Assembly: GCA_964036195.1 (NCBI GenBank)
Contig: OZ038451.1
Coordinates: 18,066,747-18,130,746, forward strand
Reading direction: 5' to 3'
DNA length: 64,000 bases
From: Sphaerolaimus hirsutus
Lineage: Eukaryota > Nematoda > Chromadorea > Monhysterida > Sphaerolaimidae
Under the pieces are notes generated by a model. It was not told the DNA's origin and searched no databases. It saw only the letters and a list, made by a program, of their open reading frames with translations. Made by a program: the position numbers and the translations under genes. This document shows positions 1 through 11,018 of this stretch, piece by piece (within the stretch, counting starts at the first letter, position 1; each line of letters starts with the position of its first letter).

Positions 1-287
1 CAGGTTTTCAATGAAGTGAATTTTTCCTATTTCTAGTGAGATTTCTGCAAATTTTTTTAATTCAGGATAAATTTCTGCAAATTTTTTTCCGTTTCCGGCA
101 AAATTTCAGCAAATTTTTTCCGTTTCCGGCATAATTTCAGCAAATTTTTCTGTTTCCGTTTCCGTTTTCCGGCATTCCATTTTTCCGTTTTCCGGCAAGT
201 GCAAATTTTTTTCCGTTTCTGTTTTCCGGCATGTGCAAAAATTTTTCCGTTTCCGTTTTCCGCCAAAAAATTTTTGTTGACACCCTA
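1..287. mobile_element. hAT-like MITE, TAGGGTGTC family, truncated by window edge
   Basis: This is a run of degenerate TTTTTCCGTTTCCGG units ending in TTGACACCCTA. The same ending closes the full copies at 15902-16470 and 23647-24281, which are flanked by 8-bp target-site duplications. The left end lies outside the window. The short open frames here are low-complexity repeat translations. Confidence 0.75.
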
Positions 288-1253
288 ATGGGCATGTATT
301 TAGTACTAAAAAGGCTGAAATTCGCAGTTAGACATTTTTGGGGATCGATAGCTGCCCCCATAACCCTCGATTGGAGACCCCTGGTACCATGGTTTACCAC
401 ATTCACCGAACAAAACCTGAAAAAATTTCCAGTGCTACATAGGTAGTTTCACTATGGGATAACTTGCACAGGTAACTAATTGAGAAATTCATCAAATTTT
501 CATAGCATTATGTGTTAAGCACTGTGTTTGCTCCCCTTAGCAGAAAATGAATGGTTCACTTATGAATCACTATTTTCGAATCACTATTTTCGAATCGGTT
601 GGTTTTGTTTATTATGTATTTAATAAGTGTCAGCTTGTTGGCGTATTTACAAGAATCTGTGCACTGACCATCTTCACACAAACCAACAAAAATGGAATGA
701 ACCAGTCGATCATAAATATGCTATTGACCTTTTATGACAACTTTAGACCACAGCCTACACTGATGAAGTATACAAATGATCACATCCTGCAAAACAGGCA
801 GAAATAGCCGTGCGGCACCCCCACTTCCTGTCAGCTTGGCAAATGTCGATTTGAAGTCTCAAATGTGAAAGTACATCCGGAATTTCTCCTCGACAGGACG
901 TTTGACGGGGTGTGGAAATGTCACCATGTTAACGGTAGTGATGCAAAGCGCGCCAAGTGGTGTGGGGATTTCGTTTGCAATGCCGGGTTCACAAAAAAAG
1001 CAAGTTTAAAGCAGAAAAAGGCAAAAAAATCACAATGGCACTTTTATCGCTGGCGCCAGCTGTCATGGCGCTTTTACATCACTATATTTACGCACAATAA
1101 ATGAACTATGTATTTTCATTCCTTGTGCTTAAATCCGCTCTATTCACAATTCAATTAAATGAACTAAACTTTCAGAGTATTATCACTTTTCACTTCAACA
1201 CAATTTTCTTCCGCAACTGAAAATGACACGGGGGCGCAGCTATCGCCCCTTAC
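288..1253. other. No recognisable gene; anonymous unique sequence
   Basis: Short frames occur (for example 547-807 and 865-1104 plus) but none shows a domain, a convincing splice context or a family resemblance. Any further exons of the minus-strand gene ending near 1254 would lie here; I could not identify one with confidence. Confidence 0.3.
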
Positions 1254-2287
1254 CTTCGTTTTTGACTTTTTCGGTTTTCCCTTCACCCGTTCCCTTTGCT
1301 TCTTTTTCGCCTGTCCGTAATCCCTGCGTTTGGGCGGACTGCACGCGTTGAATGGATACGTCGCGGCGCGGTCTGAGATAAATAGAACACGGAAGTTTAG
1401 GTGGTGGCAAGATTGAAACTTAAGGTGCCAATCCCAGACCCTGTAAAGTGTAGCAAATTTCATGTAAAATGTCACGGGAAGTGTGAATCGTCATGACACA
1501 AATTGAACTCAATTATCATGCAAAGTTCAGTAATAAAATCTTTTCCTGTTTGTTTTGATTGACATTTTTACATGACATTTGACAATTTACATGATCTGGC
1601 CCCTGGAGAAGTGGCACCTTGCGGCTAGCTGTGAGGAGTGTGGCACCATGCACACTCCATTAACAAAGCACAAAAATCCGTATAATATACCGTATTTTTT
1701 CGAAGTACCCCCTTGAATTAACCCCCCCCCCTCTCTAAGTACCCCCTTGAATTAACCCCCCTCCCCCTCTCGAAAGACCCCCATGTCTCTTCAAGCTAAG
1801 GAAAGAATATTCCGCCCTCGAGATACCCCCATCGGGAATAAGGTACATCATGTATGCAACGTAAATGTATTTATTGCAACCATTTTGCATCGCTGTTACA
1901 CATACGCTAGTTTGTGCAGCGATGTAAATACGTTTATATGTCCCAATATTCACGTTTATTAGTGGGTATTGGGTAAGTAAAAGCGTATTCTTTAGTATGA
2001 ATTTCCCAAAAATTTCTGACGAAATAATACCCCGCTCCCCTCAAAATTTCCAAACTTAAAAAATAAACCCCCTGAAGGTATTTCGAGGAAATCGGTAATA
2101 CGAAAGACAAAAGAAACTTGTGAATTGGCTTACCAAGTGCCGCCCTCACTGAGTGCACACTCAAATTGGTAGCAGCGGCAGTGTCCATTATTGGGTGCTT
2201 TTTTCGGACTGAGAAATATTTGTGCACATTGTGGACCAATTTATCAGCGGCCGAACCCAATGTTTGGCCCTGGAATTTGAACAACAT
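1254..2287 (-). CDS. Predicted helix-turn-helix / Lys-Arg-rich protein, two exons seen, 3' end unresolved
   Basis: Exon 1 runs 2287-2134, with ATG just inside an acceptor (GTGCAG|GAATG) and donor CTTG|GTAAGC, phase 1. Exon 2 runs 1372-1254, with acceptor TATCTCAG|ACCGCG and donor ACGAAG|GTAAGG. The phase-1 join is consistent. Exon 1 encodes a segment that looks like a small HTH (DTAAATNLSVHSVRAAL). Exon 2 is a basic tail with PPKRRDYGQAKKK and KGKPKKSKTK. This architecture resembles arthropod-type HTH proteins related to DDE transposases (HTH, then PGKRRR-like linker, then a further domain), but that is inference. After exon 2 the frame reads on to a stop at 1164. A very short intron ending in TTTTCAG is an alternative, so the C-terminus is uncertain. 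The intron holds two MITEs, at 1424-1618 and 1688-2097. Confidence 0.5.
1424..1618. mobile_element. MITE of the GGTGCCAGTCCC (introner-like) family
   Basis: It begins GGTGCCAATCCCAGACCCTG and ends with CTGGCCCCTGGAGAAGTGGCACC. The interior is the family's TTTACATGACATTTGACA foldback. It lies inside the intron of the HTH gene. Confidence 0.65.
1688..2097. mobile_element. TA-flanked C/G-run element (TACCGTATTACCTCGAA family)
   Basis: Left end is TACCGTATTTTTTCGAAG and right end is GTATTTCGAGGAAATCGGTA. Runs of CCCCC with TTGAATTAAC sit next to both ends. The core shares GTACATCATGTATGCAACG with the other copies in the window. Confidence 0.75.
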
Positions 2288-2706
2288 TCCTGCACGAAAT
2301 TTAATCAGGACGACTCGTCTTTACTGGAAGTCCGATTCATTGCATACATTAAGAAATTAGAGTATTTCTTCTATTTGATAGAAAAGCGTGCACACATTAC
2401 TTAAGCTGAAAATGTATAAAAACGCAAAAAGTCATTTTAAACAGGTCCACAGATTTAAAAAAACAACATGAATTTCAAAAAATGATTTCCTAGCGCTTCA
2501 TATTGCTGGAGAGCGTCAGAACAAGATTGCAATATTTGACGTTATTCAGTACAATTTCAAAGTGAGTTTGGCTAAAAAAAATTAAAGAAAATTGTGCAAA
2601 AATATTCCCCCCAAAAATGGTGATCTTCTGTCAGAAGAGATACTATAAACGCTGTCGTATTTTAGGTTGTGTTGTTTGATTACCCAACGAAACACATTGA
2701 ATCAGC

Positions 2707-2856
2707 GGCACTCCCAGACCCTGTAAAACGTAATTCAAAGAGCCAAAAATAATGTAAAGTTCCCTGTAAAGTGGCAAACTTCCGTTTGCCCTTTTACATG
2801 ACTTTAAACACTTTGCGTGACATTTTACATTTTGCAGGGTCTCTAAGAGTGGCACC
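2707..2856. mobile_element. MITE of the introner-like family
   Basis: Ends are GGCACTCCCAGACCCTGTAA and GCAGGGTCTCTAAGAGTGGC, inverted relative to each other. The interior has ATGTAAAGTTCCCTGTAAAG matched by its complement. Confidence 0.7.
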
Positions 2857-2916
2857 ATTCAGCTCATAATTGCGCGTAGACTGCAATGAATCGGGTTGGT
2901 ATAAAAAAGTGCCGGG

Positions 2917-3088
2917 CTAATTAAATTCCGTCCCTGGTGCCACCGGCGGCGACTGCACAGGACTATTGAACGTGGCTGATGATGTAGGAATTATTGCGGG
3001 AAGTGAAGGGATGTTGAAATCTGGGCAGACTAGTCTTCGCTGCATTATGTTCAGTGTCTGCTTGGGTATGGGAACGGTGTCGTATAAC
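2917..3088 (-). CDS. Terminal exon of an unidentified gene
   Basis: An acceptor (TCTCATTTCCGCAG|GTTATAC) is followed by 57 codons ending in TAG at 2917. The exon starts one base before a codon, so the upstream exon should end in phase 2. The peptide is Pro/Ser-rich (SPVQSPPVAPGTEFN at the end). I did not find the upstream exon; a candidate frame near 4040-4150 minus has the wrong phase. Family not recognised. Confidence 0.4.
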
Positions 3089-3222
3089 CTGCGGAAATGA
3101 GAATTTTTCACTTTGAATGGTTTATGTTGGTGTGCGTACTTACAACAGGACTTTCAATATCGGCAAGTTAATATTGTGAGATTGTTTTTAACATGCGGCT
3201 TGCGGTGTTAGAAGTGAACGAT

Positions 3223-3308
3223 ATATTAGGTTGTCAACTAAGTAACCTTAATTTTTTGCGTATGTGTGATTGCCAAAAATTAATGTTACTTAGTTGACAA
3301 CCTAATAT
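3223..3308. mobile_element. 86-bp mariner-type MITE
   Basis: The inverted repeats ATATTAGGTTGTCAACTAAG and CTTAGTTGACAACCTAATAT are perfect and separated by about 40 bases. TTAGGTTG is the usual start of mariner TIRs, and mariners duplicate TA. Confidence 0.8.
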
Positions 3309-4190
3309 TTGTGATAAGACCATTCAAAATTGTGTCGTTACCTCGATTTGTTTCAAAATGTTGGTGTTGGTGATAGAACAATGAAATGTTCAAGTTGCCT
3401 CAATGTTCATTGCTTCAATGTGTTTTCTCTATTTTATTTACACGATGCATTGTCCTCCGCACTGGTGGGAAAAACAGATACCATGTCAAGAAGTGGCAAA
3501 ATGCCTCTAGAGATCTGCAAATCCCATCATATACAACGTGATGTATCCAAAACTTGTTGCTACGCTAAAATGAAAAGTATCGACCAAACTTCTCAATAGG
3601 AATCACTTATATACACCGCAAATACGACCCCGGATCAGACTTTTATACGCACAAACCCTAGAACCAACCGATTTTTCTTTTTGCACGGTTGTTCGCCGGT
3701 GCACCGAGCCATTTTCGGATCGTCGCGGCAGCCCGGAGACTTGACAACTTATCACGTTGCACGCATTCGTACCGATGATGGGTTGTTTTGACGCTGGCTA
3801 CCGTAATCTTCAGGATTGTGACCGGATTTGTTGACGTGTTACTTTACGAAGCACGTTTGCGGATTGACTTTGCGAAATTTGTGAGTGGAGTCTATTTCCA
3901 TGGATTTTATTGGTCTATTTGATGAAAGAAACCACGTTGGGCCAACCATAGGCTCAAGATTGAGGTGAACGCAAGTGGGCAATATTCGGTAAGTATGACA
4001 CGAGTGGGGCATACAACACTCACTTGTACAGTTAATAATGTCCGGAAAATGACTGCATGTAACTTTCGAAGTATAAATGCAACTGAAAGCTGTCCCGCTA
4101 CTTTTCCCGCGTTTCTTCTTTTTATCAAGTGTTTGGTGAACATTGTGTTTCTATTTATCACGTGCCATATTTGGTGAACATTGTGCACTT

Positions 4191-4561
4191 GATAAATTCG
4201 TGCAAGTCATTGAATCGGCCTTAGCCATCGGCACCAGCACCATACTTGCACTAAAATCGCGCCAATGCCGCCACAGGAAACAGTTTCCTGGCAGTGGCGC
4301 AATTAAATCGGTGCAGGTAATAAAACTTACAAGATTGCAAACACTTATACCTTTCCTCGATACTGTTGTTGACACTTGTCCACTTGCACAATTGACACCA
4401 CGGTGAGAAGACATTTGCAGTTAGCTTGCTTTAGAAAGGCGACAATGGCATCTTCAAAATTGTATCGAATCGCCTGGGGAGCCACAGAAAAAGTGTCTAG
4501 TAAAATACAACAGTCCAGCCGAGTTGTTAAAAGTACTGAACTTGTTTCAAAATATACGTAA
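4191..4561 (+). CDS. Possible two-exon coding fragment, unidentified
   Basis: An open frame ends at donor GTGCAG|GTAATA (4316). A second frame opens at acceptor ATTTGCAG|TTAGCT (about 4421) and runs to 4561 in matching phase 0. The peptide contains KLYRIAWGATEKVSSK. No 5' exon is identified, and a 16-base repeat (TTTGGTGAACATTGTG) precedes it. The downstream stop may instead be a donor (ATAC|GTAAAC). This is weak evidence; a chance frame cannot be excluded. Confidence 0.2.
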
Positions 4562-4586
4562 ACATAAAGTATTTTTACTTTACTCA

Positions 4587-5025
4587 CAGCTGACTACCGA
4601 AAACGTAATTTTTTTCAACTTTTAAAACGTTTTTCTGAGAAAATGTAAAAGCGGGTGTTTTTCCCACAGAAAACGTAAAAGCGGGTATTCTTTCTCGCAG
4701 AAAACGTAAAGTCAGTATTTTCTCTCGCAGAAAATGGAAAGTCAGTATTTTCTCTCGCAGAAAACGTAACAGTCAGTATTTTTTCTATTTTTACTCTGGA
4801 ATACATCAAATGTGTGGGTTTTCTCCAGCTACGTATTTTTTTGGGGAAATATCTCATGTTTGTCACTCTAGATGTCCCCTTAAAATACGTTTTCGGTACT
4901 CGCGTACTTTCAAAAAGTACGCGAGTGAGTACGGTATTTTTGTCGGGAGGAAACGTAAACGTATTTACGCAGTACTCGAGTATCCGTATTTATCGAGTAA
5001 ACGTAAATACGTTTTAACAACTATG
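4587..5025. mobile_element. Foldback element with AACGTAAA repeats (CAGAGTTGT hAT-like group)
   Basis: It contains dense AAAACGTAA / TACGTTTACG units in both orientations and ends ACGTTTTAACAACTATG, like the TAACAACTCTG ends of the copies at 20277-20883 and 35796-36720. No target duplication is visible in this copy. Four near-tandem units of about 35 bp (CGCAGAAAACGTAAAGTCAG) lie at 4650-4775. Confidence 0.55.
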
Positions 5026-5192
5026 CATTCCAGCACCAAAAGTGCGCCAAAACCATGGCGCGGAACCACCGAATTTCAACTGCAGCATGCAGTCATTCCA
5101 TCACAATCATTACAGGGTATGGTTTGATTTCACGTTGGGGATCTGTGAAGCTGCAGCTGATTGTGAAGACAACATGAGATCAACGTTTTTAT

Positions 5193-5352
5193 GGGCCCAC
5201 ACACGCTAGTTGACATCGACAGCCAATCTCAACCGGTGCCGACCCCGATTCAAAGCTTGCTGACGAGTGGACGAACGACGTTCCAACGCAATCTTTGAAT
5301 TAGGAACGGAACCAGTTGACGTTTGGTGTCGATGTCAACTAGCGGGTGTGGG
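5193..5352. mobile_element. Foldback MITE, GGGCCCACACACGCTAGTTG family
   Basis: The left end GGGCCCACACACGCTAGTTG is mirrored at the right by GTCAACTAGCGGGTGTGGGG. A second copy is at 56690-56853. The internal arms share GTTGACATCGACA / TGGTGTCGATGTCAAC. Confidence 0.75.
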
Positions 5353-6480
5353 GAAATCACGTTGAGACAATGATGGATACATATTTTATGTACTTTCAAA
5401 TTTTTCCAAACATTATACAACAAATTGGTGCATTTATTTGACTCAACCTCAGCTTTGAAGAGAAGATAAAACATTTTAAATTCACCTAGCATGGATTATC
5501 CAAGTGTGACAGTGAAACATGAAGATTGTGTCAAAAGAATACCCAAGTTTCTTTGGAAGAAAATCAGCAAAATTCCCTGATAAAAGTTTTGCACGACCCC
5601 CCAAGAAAAAGCGATTATAAATATTTATGTAACCAGAAAAAATCCACACCGAGCAGAAATAGTCAAAAATTTATTCCAAGATAAAAAGTGAAAATATAAA
5701 AAATCCCAGAAGGTGCAAAATGACACCATGAGAAGATAAGGCAATGGAATAAGTGCAAGCGGTATGCAAATAGGCTGGGCAGCTGTATCAAGCACCCAGA
5801 AATGTACCCACATATATAAATTGCCAAAAACAACAACTAGTTAAGTTATCCACAATGGCTTCCTGCACAACTGATCAACAAAGTAACAGCAGGTCCCCAC
5901 AATCAAGTACAAAATCCACACGAAAACTGAATAAATAAATAAATACAATTGCGTGTGCAGTCACATTGCTCACAATGTAGTGATTTAAGTGATGTAGATG
6001 TTTGAATTTATCCAGAATGTCCGATATCAAACATTTGATTTGAAGATTGCTCAATATACCCGATATGGGAAATATACAAACGTTTGGATGCTGACATTTG
6101 ATATATTTTTTCAAACAACTCAATCTTGATATCCGATGCGAAAGTGTGATCATATATCTTTTCATATCATATCTCTTTCATAGCCATATTTATTCACTGC
6201 TATCATATTTGATTATTGCGATTTTGAATATTAGTTTTATCTTTAAGTGTACCAATAGGGTGTGGTTCACTCGAAAACCTCACAAATTTTACCGATAAAA
6301 CTTAAAGCTCAACTATTTAATAATTTTCTGAAAGCTTTAAAGAATCGCTCAAAAAAGTTAAAGGTGTTCACTGTTCCAGATAACATGTAAACATTCATAC
6401 GACTAATATATATTGAGCAGTGCAGCGAGCAAATTATCTCGAATACAGTGACTCTATTCATCACAGTTTTTCAATTTTCA
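5353..6480. other. No gene seen
   Basis: AT-rich unique sequence downstream of the ceramide synthase gene. No open frame here has splice or domain support. Confidence 0.3.
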
Positions 6481-6482
6481 AA

Positions 6483-6665
6483 CCTGGGGCCAGTCCCGCA
6501 AGAAGACAAGTACTTTAATCTTGACTTGACTTTGCTCTTGACATACACAATGGACACTTTGGGACTGCCCCCTGGTGCTGGTTCCGCAAGTGGCATAGTT
6601 AAGAGTCAAGTTAAAAGTCAAGAACAAAGTCACGAGTAAAGTACTTGTCAACTTGCTGGACTGGC
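6483..6665. mobile_element. Two abutting or rearranged MITE pieces with GGGGCCAGTCCCGCAAG ends
   Basis: It starts GGGGCCAGTCCCGCAAG, has an internal junction GGGACTGCCCCCTGGTGC followed by TGGTTCCGCAAGTGG, and ends TTGCTGGACTGGCC. It therefore looks like two elements head to tail. It sits just 3' of the ceramide synthase stop codon. Confidence 0.5.
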
Positions 6666-6694
6666 CACAGCGGAATGTAAATAAAAATAACTTG

Positions 6695-9600
6695 TCATTC
6701 CTCCTCCTCCTCCTCTTCATCATCACTTCTTATGTCCTCAACCTGAAAACAAAAATTATTGTAAATTTTTTTGCAGAGGCGATTTTGCACACGAAATCAT
6801 GCATATTTGCAATGCGTCGTGAATTATCTATTTTCGATGTGACATTTTATGATGCACCGCACACTGCAAAGTGTAACGGGAAGTTCGGACGATTTTTGCA
6901 TGGGTGGAATTCAAAGGCGGAATTAAAAAAGAGGGGTGGAATTAAAAATCGTCCGAACCGACCCAAATTTCAGTAGTTTTTTAGATGTGTCGAAAGAAAA
7001 TTGTCCGAACTGACTTTATAATTCTGCCCGAGCGGAAATTAGAACGTCCGGACCCGATCGTTACACTTTGCAGTGTGCGGTGCGCCAATCAGTGTGAATC
7101 ACTATAATTCTTGAATTCCAGGGTCAGAGATCATCAGAAGAATAAAAGATCAAAGAATATATAAGACAATTAGGATCCCTGAAATCCTTTTGAATTCAGG
7201 ATTATGAACACCTCACACAAAAATAGTGTTTAAAATATTTTCACTCACCTCCCCAGACACCAAAACGCCATACAAAGCTTTTAATATCATCCAAGACCAA
7301 ATGGCATGCAGTACTTGGAGCACTGCCAGCAGCGAATTGAGAATGTAGTAAATTGGGTACCAGACTATTAGTGCAGGAGCTTCCACAAATGCCGGGTACA
7401 AAACACTGTAAAGAGGTTGTTTTGGAAATGTGCCAATTGATACTTAACACAAGTCAAGTCAAAAACGCAAGCAATTTTCGCCTACTCACTAGTAAGGCAG
7501 CATCCCGCAACGTGTCACAAACCACGTTAAAGTGAAAATTGCAAACACGACGTTGCACAACGTGTGTTGTTCCAGGTAGCGCAGCATTTTGGCCATCTGA
7601 TATTGTAAAGGCAACGTTTAAACGTGGAAACGTAGCGAATGAATGAAAGATGCAATCGTAGCGATCGGAGCTGAACAATGAAAACATACAAATGAGTGGA
7701 TACAATGATGTACATCAAAGTCTATAAAGTATACTCGGCGGACCGCAAAATATGCGCAGAATCCTACCATAATTTAATGAATAAAATCTTGTGATAAATT
7801 TCGTTATTAATTATTCCATTGTAGAAACGAAATTTGCGACTTGCTAGATTTGCGATTTCGAAATTCAAGATACCCCTGATCCAAATATTATAAAACAAAC
7901 CTCCAACGGCACATCGGCGGCGTCGTGAATGAGCAAAATCAGCGAGCCCATACGAGTATAATTGACATTCCAGCTGAACCACATGAGCAACAAAGTTGCC
8001 ACGTGATGCACGAACATCATCTCGAAATCCTGAAATCGAACAAATGCATAGGTAGTATTTTATCGCCGGTTTTTTATCAGTGTCATGTTTCCAATCCGAA
8101 AAGGAATTCAACTGGTGACAGTTCCGCAAGTGGAGAAGTAAAATGGCAAAAGCGAAGTGAAATGGCAAAAGTGAACTGAAATGACAAGTAAATTGGCAAA
8201 AGCGTAGTAAAAAATATATAAAAAAGCAATTTCACTTCGCTTTTGCCATTTTACTTCTCACTCTTCACTTGCGGAACTGGCCACTGGTAGCGTATATTTC
8301 CCGATAAAATAAATTCAGCTGTCGGAATATGTACTGATCCAATCACAATACAATCAGTACCCAATCAATAGTCCCACCAACAAACCTTCCTTTGCACATC
8401 CGTAAACTGAGAGAACATCAGCGACCAGTAGAAGCTGGCTTCATACAAATAATACCATCTCAGCTGGTCGTCCACTGGCACAAAGGGGTAGCCTATGAAA
8501 CACTCTGCCTGGTCCCAAAGCCATGGTTTCTGCGATTTGGTTTTTTTTAAGTTTTCGACAACCACGCTTTGAATAATTATTTTCCGAAAAAGAAATTGTT
8601 CAAAATTGAATTTGAAAAATAAGAAAAAAGTAAACGCACATCCCACAGGGTCCACAAACCAAAGCCGAAGGCACTGGAGTAAAACGCAAATCGCCATCTG
8701 GAAAATTTGGCAACTATTGTCGGCGCGCCAATTTCAACACTGGGCACAGCTGAGTAGCTACCGTATTTCCTCGAATGACCGTACCGTCAGTGAGTTTGGT
8801 AAAATAAGCCCCCACCCCTCGATTGACCCCCCCCCCAAATGGGCAATGCAAGTTGAACCATACAAAACTATTCCGAGGAAAAACGATATGCATAATCAAG
8901 AATAAATACGCATGAAAACCTACGCGCATTCGCAGAACTTGTCCAGAGTTGTCTTGATTATCGTAATGGGTATAACTCTGCCGCTCTGAGTTCGCACGCG
9001 CTTGCCATCGTCTAACTTCACGTCCGATTGCGAACTCACCAGTGAAGTGCCTGCGAAAAAACGGTTAAAACGGGATTGACTTTTCGGGATCGGGATTGTT
9101 TTTTTTATTTCGGGAAGTGGATGGTATTCAGAATTGGTATTCGGGATCGGGATTTTGGACATTGTTCTGATATTAAAGGTTTTCTCTGATTTGGCACAAA
9201 AATGGTCTAAAAAATACACCTGAACGCCATAAAAGTGGCAAGAATCGGACATTGGAGGTTTCTATTCACATTTCTCAATGAAAGGCATTTTTTATCACTT
9301 CAACTCATTTTTATGGTATCGGGATTGGTGTCACGGGATTTGACAATTTTCGGGACCGGGATCGGGATCGGAATTTTTTTAGATTTCAGGATCCCGTTCG
9401 AGTGTGTTATGGAAAATCACAAGAGTTTGAGAAAACTGAAAGACCAGTTTCCATCTGAAATTTTCGTCCACCAATTCAACTTGAATGATGCGCAAACCTT
9501 TTCTAATCCATCTTCTACAAAGTCTGTAAACGCGCTTGAAGAAATTCGGCAGCTCGCTGCCCGGATCTTCCAAACCCAGCGCCCTGCCCAACGGCCGAGC

Positions 9601-9934
9601 TACGATCCTGTGATAATCCTGGGAATTTTTTAGTCACTTTGTCAAGTGACAAATGAATCCTCCAAAAATTCGAAATGGTGTCAAGGAACCGAAATGGTGT
9701 CGAAATGACACGATAAATTTTTTTGTAAATTCACCGAAATTGTCACCCCAAATTACCCCCCCCCCCGCCCCAACCATACCACTCAAACGCAATCCTCACG
9801 GCTAATATAACTAGTGCATAAACTGGTGACCAGTACATGTCGCTGGCATTGGGCCAACCCGGAAACGAAGTGACATTGGCCCATTTGATACCCGGCGGCA
9901 GCCACAGCCACTCGCTCCAGAACCATGACGACAT
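6695..9934 (-). CDS. Ceramide synthase (Lag1/Lass family), nine exons, 343 aa
   Basis: An ER multi-pass acyltransferase that joins fatty acyl-CoA to sphingoid bases to make ceramide. Exons (minus): 9934-9783, 9607-9498, 9050-8924, 8697-8640, 8529-8386, 8029-7901, 7596-7490, 7405-7249, 6742-6695. All introns are GT-AG and every phase agrees, giving 344 codons including the stop. The N-terminus matches the family start (WFWSEWLWLPPG). A reduced Hox-like region follows (CRRWIRK; TTLDKFCE), then the TLC domain. Exon 6 carries the Lag1 motif with the paired histidines (HHVATLLLMWFSWNVNYTRM) and HDAADVPLE with the conserved aspartates. The exon 9 tail is VEDIRSDD plus seven Glu, like the acidic CK2-type tail of animal enzymes. 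It is slightly shorter than the usual ~380 aa. MITEs fill several introns, but the reading frame is intact. Paralogue not assigned. Confidence 0.93.
6854..7086. mobile_element. Foldback MITE, GCACCGCACACTGCAAAGTG family
   Basis: The end GCACCGCACACTGCAAAGTG is mirrored by CACTTTGCAGTGTGCGGTGC. The arms share GTTCGGACGATTTTT. It lies in the last intron of ceramide synthase. Two more copies lie side by side at 13747-14232. Confidence 0.85.
8115..8286. mobile_element. MITE, CAGTTCCGCAAGTGG family, in a ceramide synthase intron
   Basis: The left end GGTGACAGTTCCGCAAGTGG is mirrored by CTTGCGGAACTGGCCACTGG. The interior is AAAATGGCAAAAGCGAAGT and its complement. Its outer bases (GGTGACAGT) resemble those of the introner-like family. 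Confidence 0.8.
8759..8887. mobile_element. Short degenerate TACCGTATT C-run element
   Basis: It starts TACCGTATTTCCTCGAATG, has GATTGACCCCCCCCC, and decays into ATTCCGAGGAAAAACGA. It lies in a ceramide synthase intron. Confidence 0.5.
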
Positions 9935-11018
9935 TCTGAAGAAGTTTAAGTTTTTGAGCCGTGATAAAATTATGGAAATAATTCAAGTGGATAAATAAAT
10001 GGAAGTTTTGCTGCTAAAAAACCACAAAACAATTTTTTTTAAACCCAAAGTTTACATGAAGATGTATGCTTGCATTTTGATTTAAAATTTTACTTTACGA
10101 TTGAATGATTGATGATGAAAAAAACATTGATTGATCATTTTTGTCACTTGATGAGTCATTTTTAAAATATGGACAAAAGATGTGCCATCCATACCGTCCA
10201 TCCTTTGAAATGCTTTTTTCAAAGAGGTCACTGGAACAAGCTTTCTCTACAACCCAGATTCATTAGTATTTTAACACAAAGTTAATTAATCTTGGTTCCC
10301 ATCAGTGGATTTCAAACATGATTTTTTTCATGGTTGGCATCATTCAAAGAGCTCTTCCGGAAAAAATGGAACAAGTGTGTATTACAAATCCAGTTTTTAC
10401 TGGATCAAAAGCACACACTAGTTGAAAACGCGACACGAGGAAAGAATACAGCAAAGTCCTCTTACAGTTGCTTGCTCACGCGAAGCTGAAATGCAGTGTG
10501 ATCGCTGCAACATGGAAAAGCATTTTTAGATAAACTCCAAAATGTTCCAAATGCACGACACTTTCCTTAATCTAATCCGACATTTGAAAAAATTTCAATG
10601 TGATTACGGTAGTTTCTTCACTGTGAATTTATTATTTCCGTTTCTGAAAATTTGAACAGCCAAATAATTGCAAATGACTGAAATCTTACAAAATTTGACT
10701 AAAAGCTAGAAGAAGCTCGAAAAAAGTGGACAACTTCATGTCTCTACAAAATCATATATAAAAGGTTCTGAAAGTTAGGTTTCAGTAAAACTGCAGCACC
10801 CTTAAAGTGAATACGATAGATCGCGTATAGATAGAGTACATTTCATGTTACCTCAACCACACTGCATGCATTTTAGGCAGTGCTCACAATTCAGTTCCAC
10901 AACACAGAATACAAATAAACACAACTCACATGCATGCACATATATGTACATGTACACAGTCATCATATAACCACGCGCTTATTTAACGATTATTTTAGCT
11001 TCAGAAACTATTTGTAAA
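9935..11018. other. Intergenic sequence between ceramide synthase and the secreted-protein gene
   Basis: The two genes diverge from here, so both promoters should lie in this kilobase. I see AT-rich sequence without a recognisable repeat or a clear TATA box in a sensible place. Confidence 0.3.
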
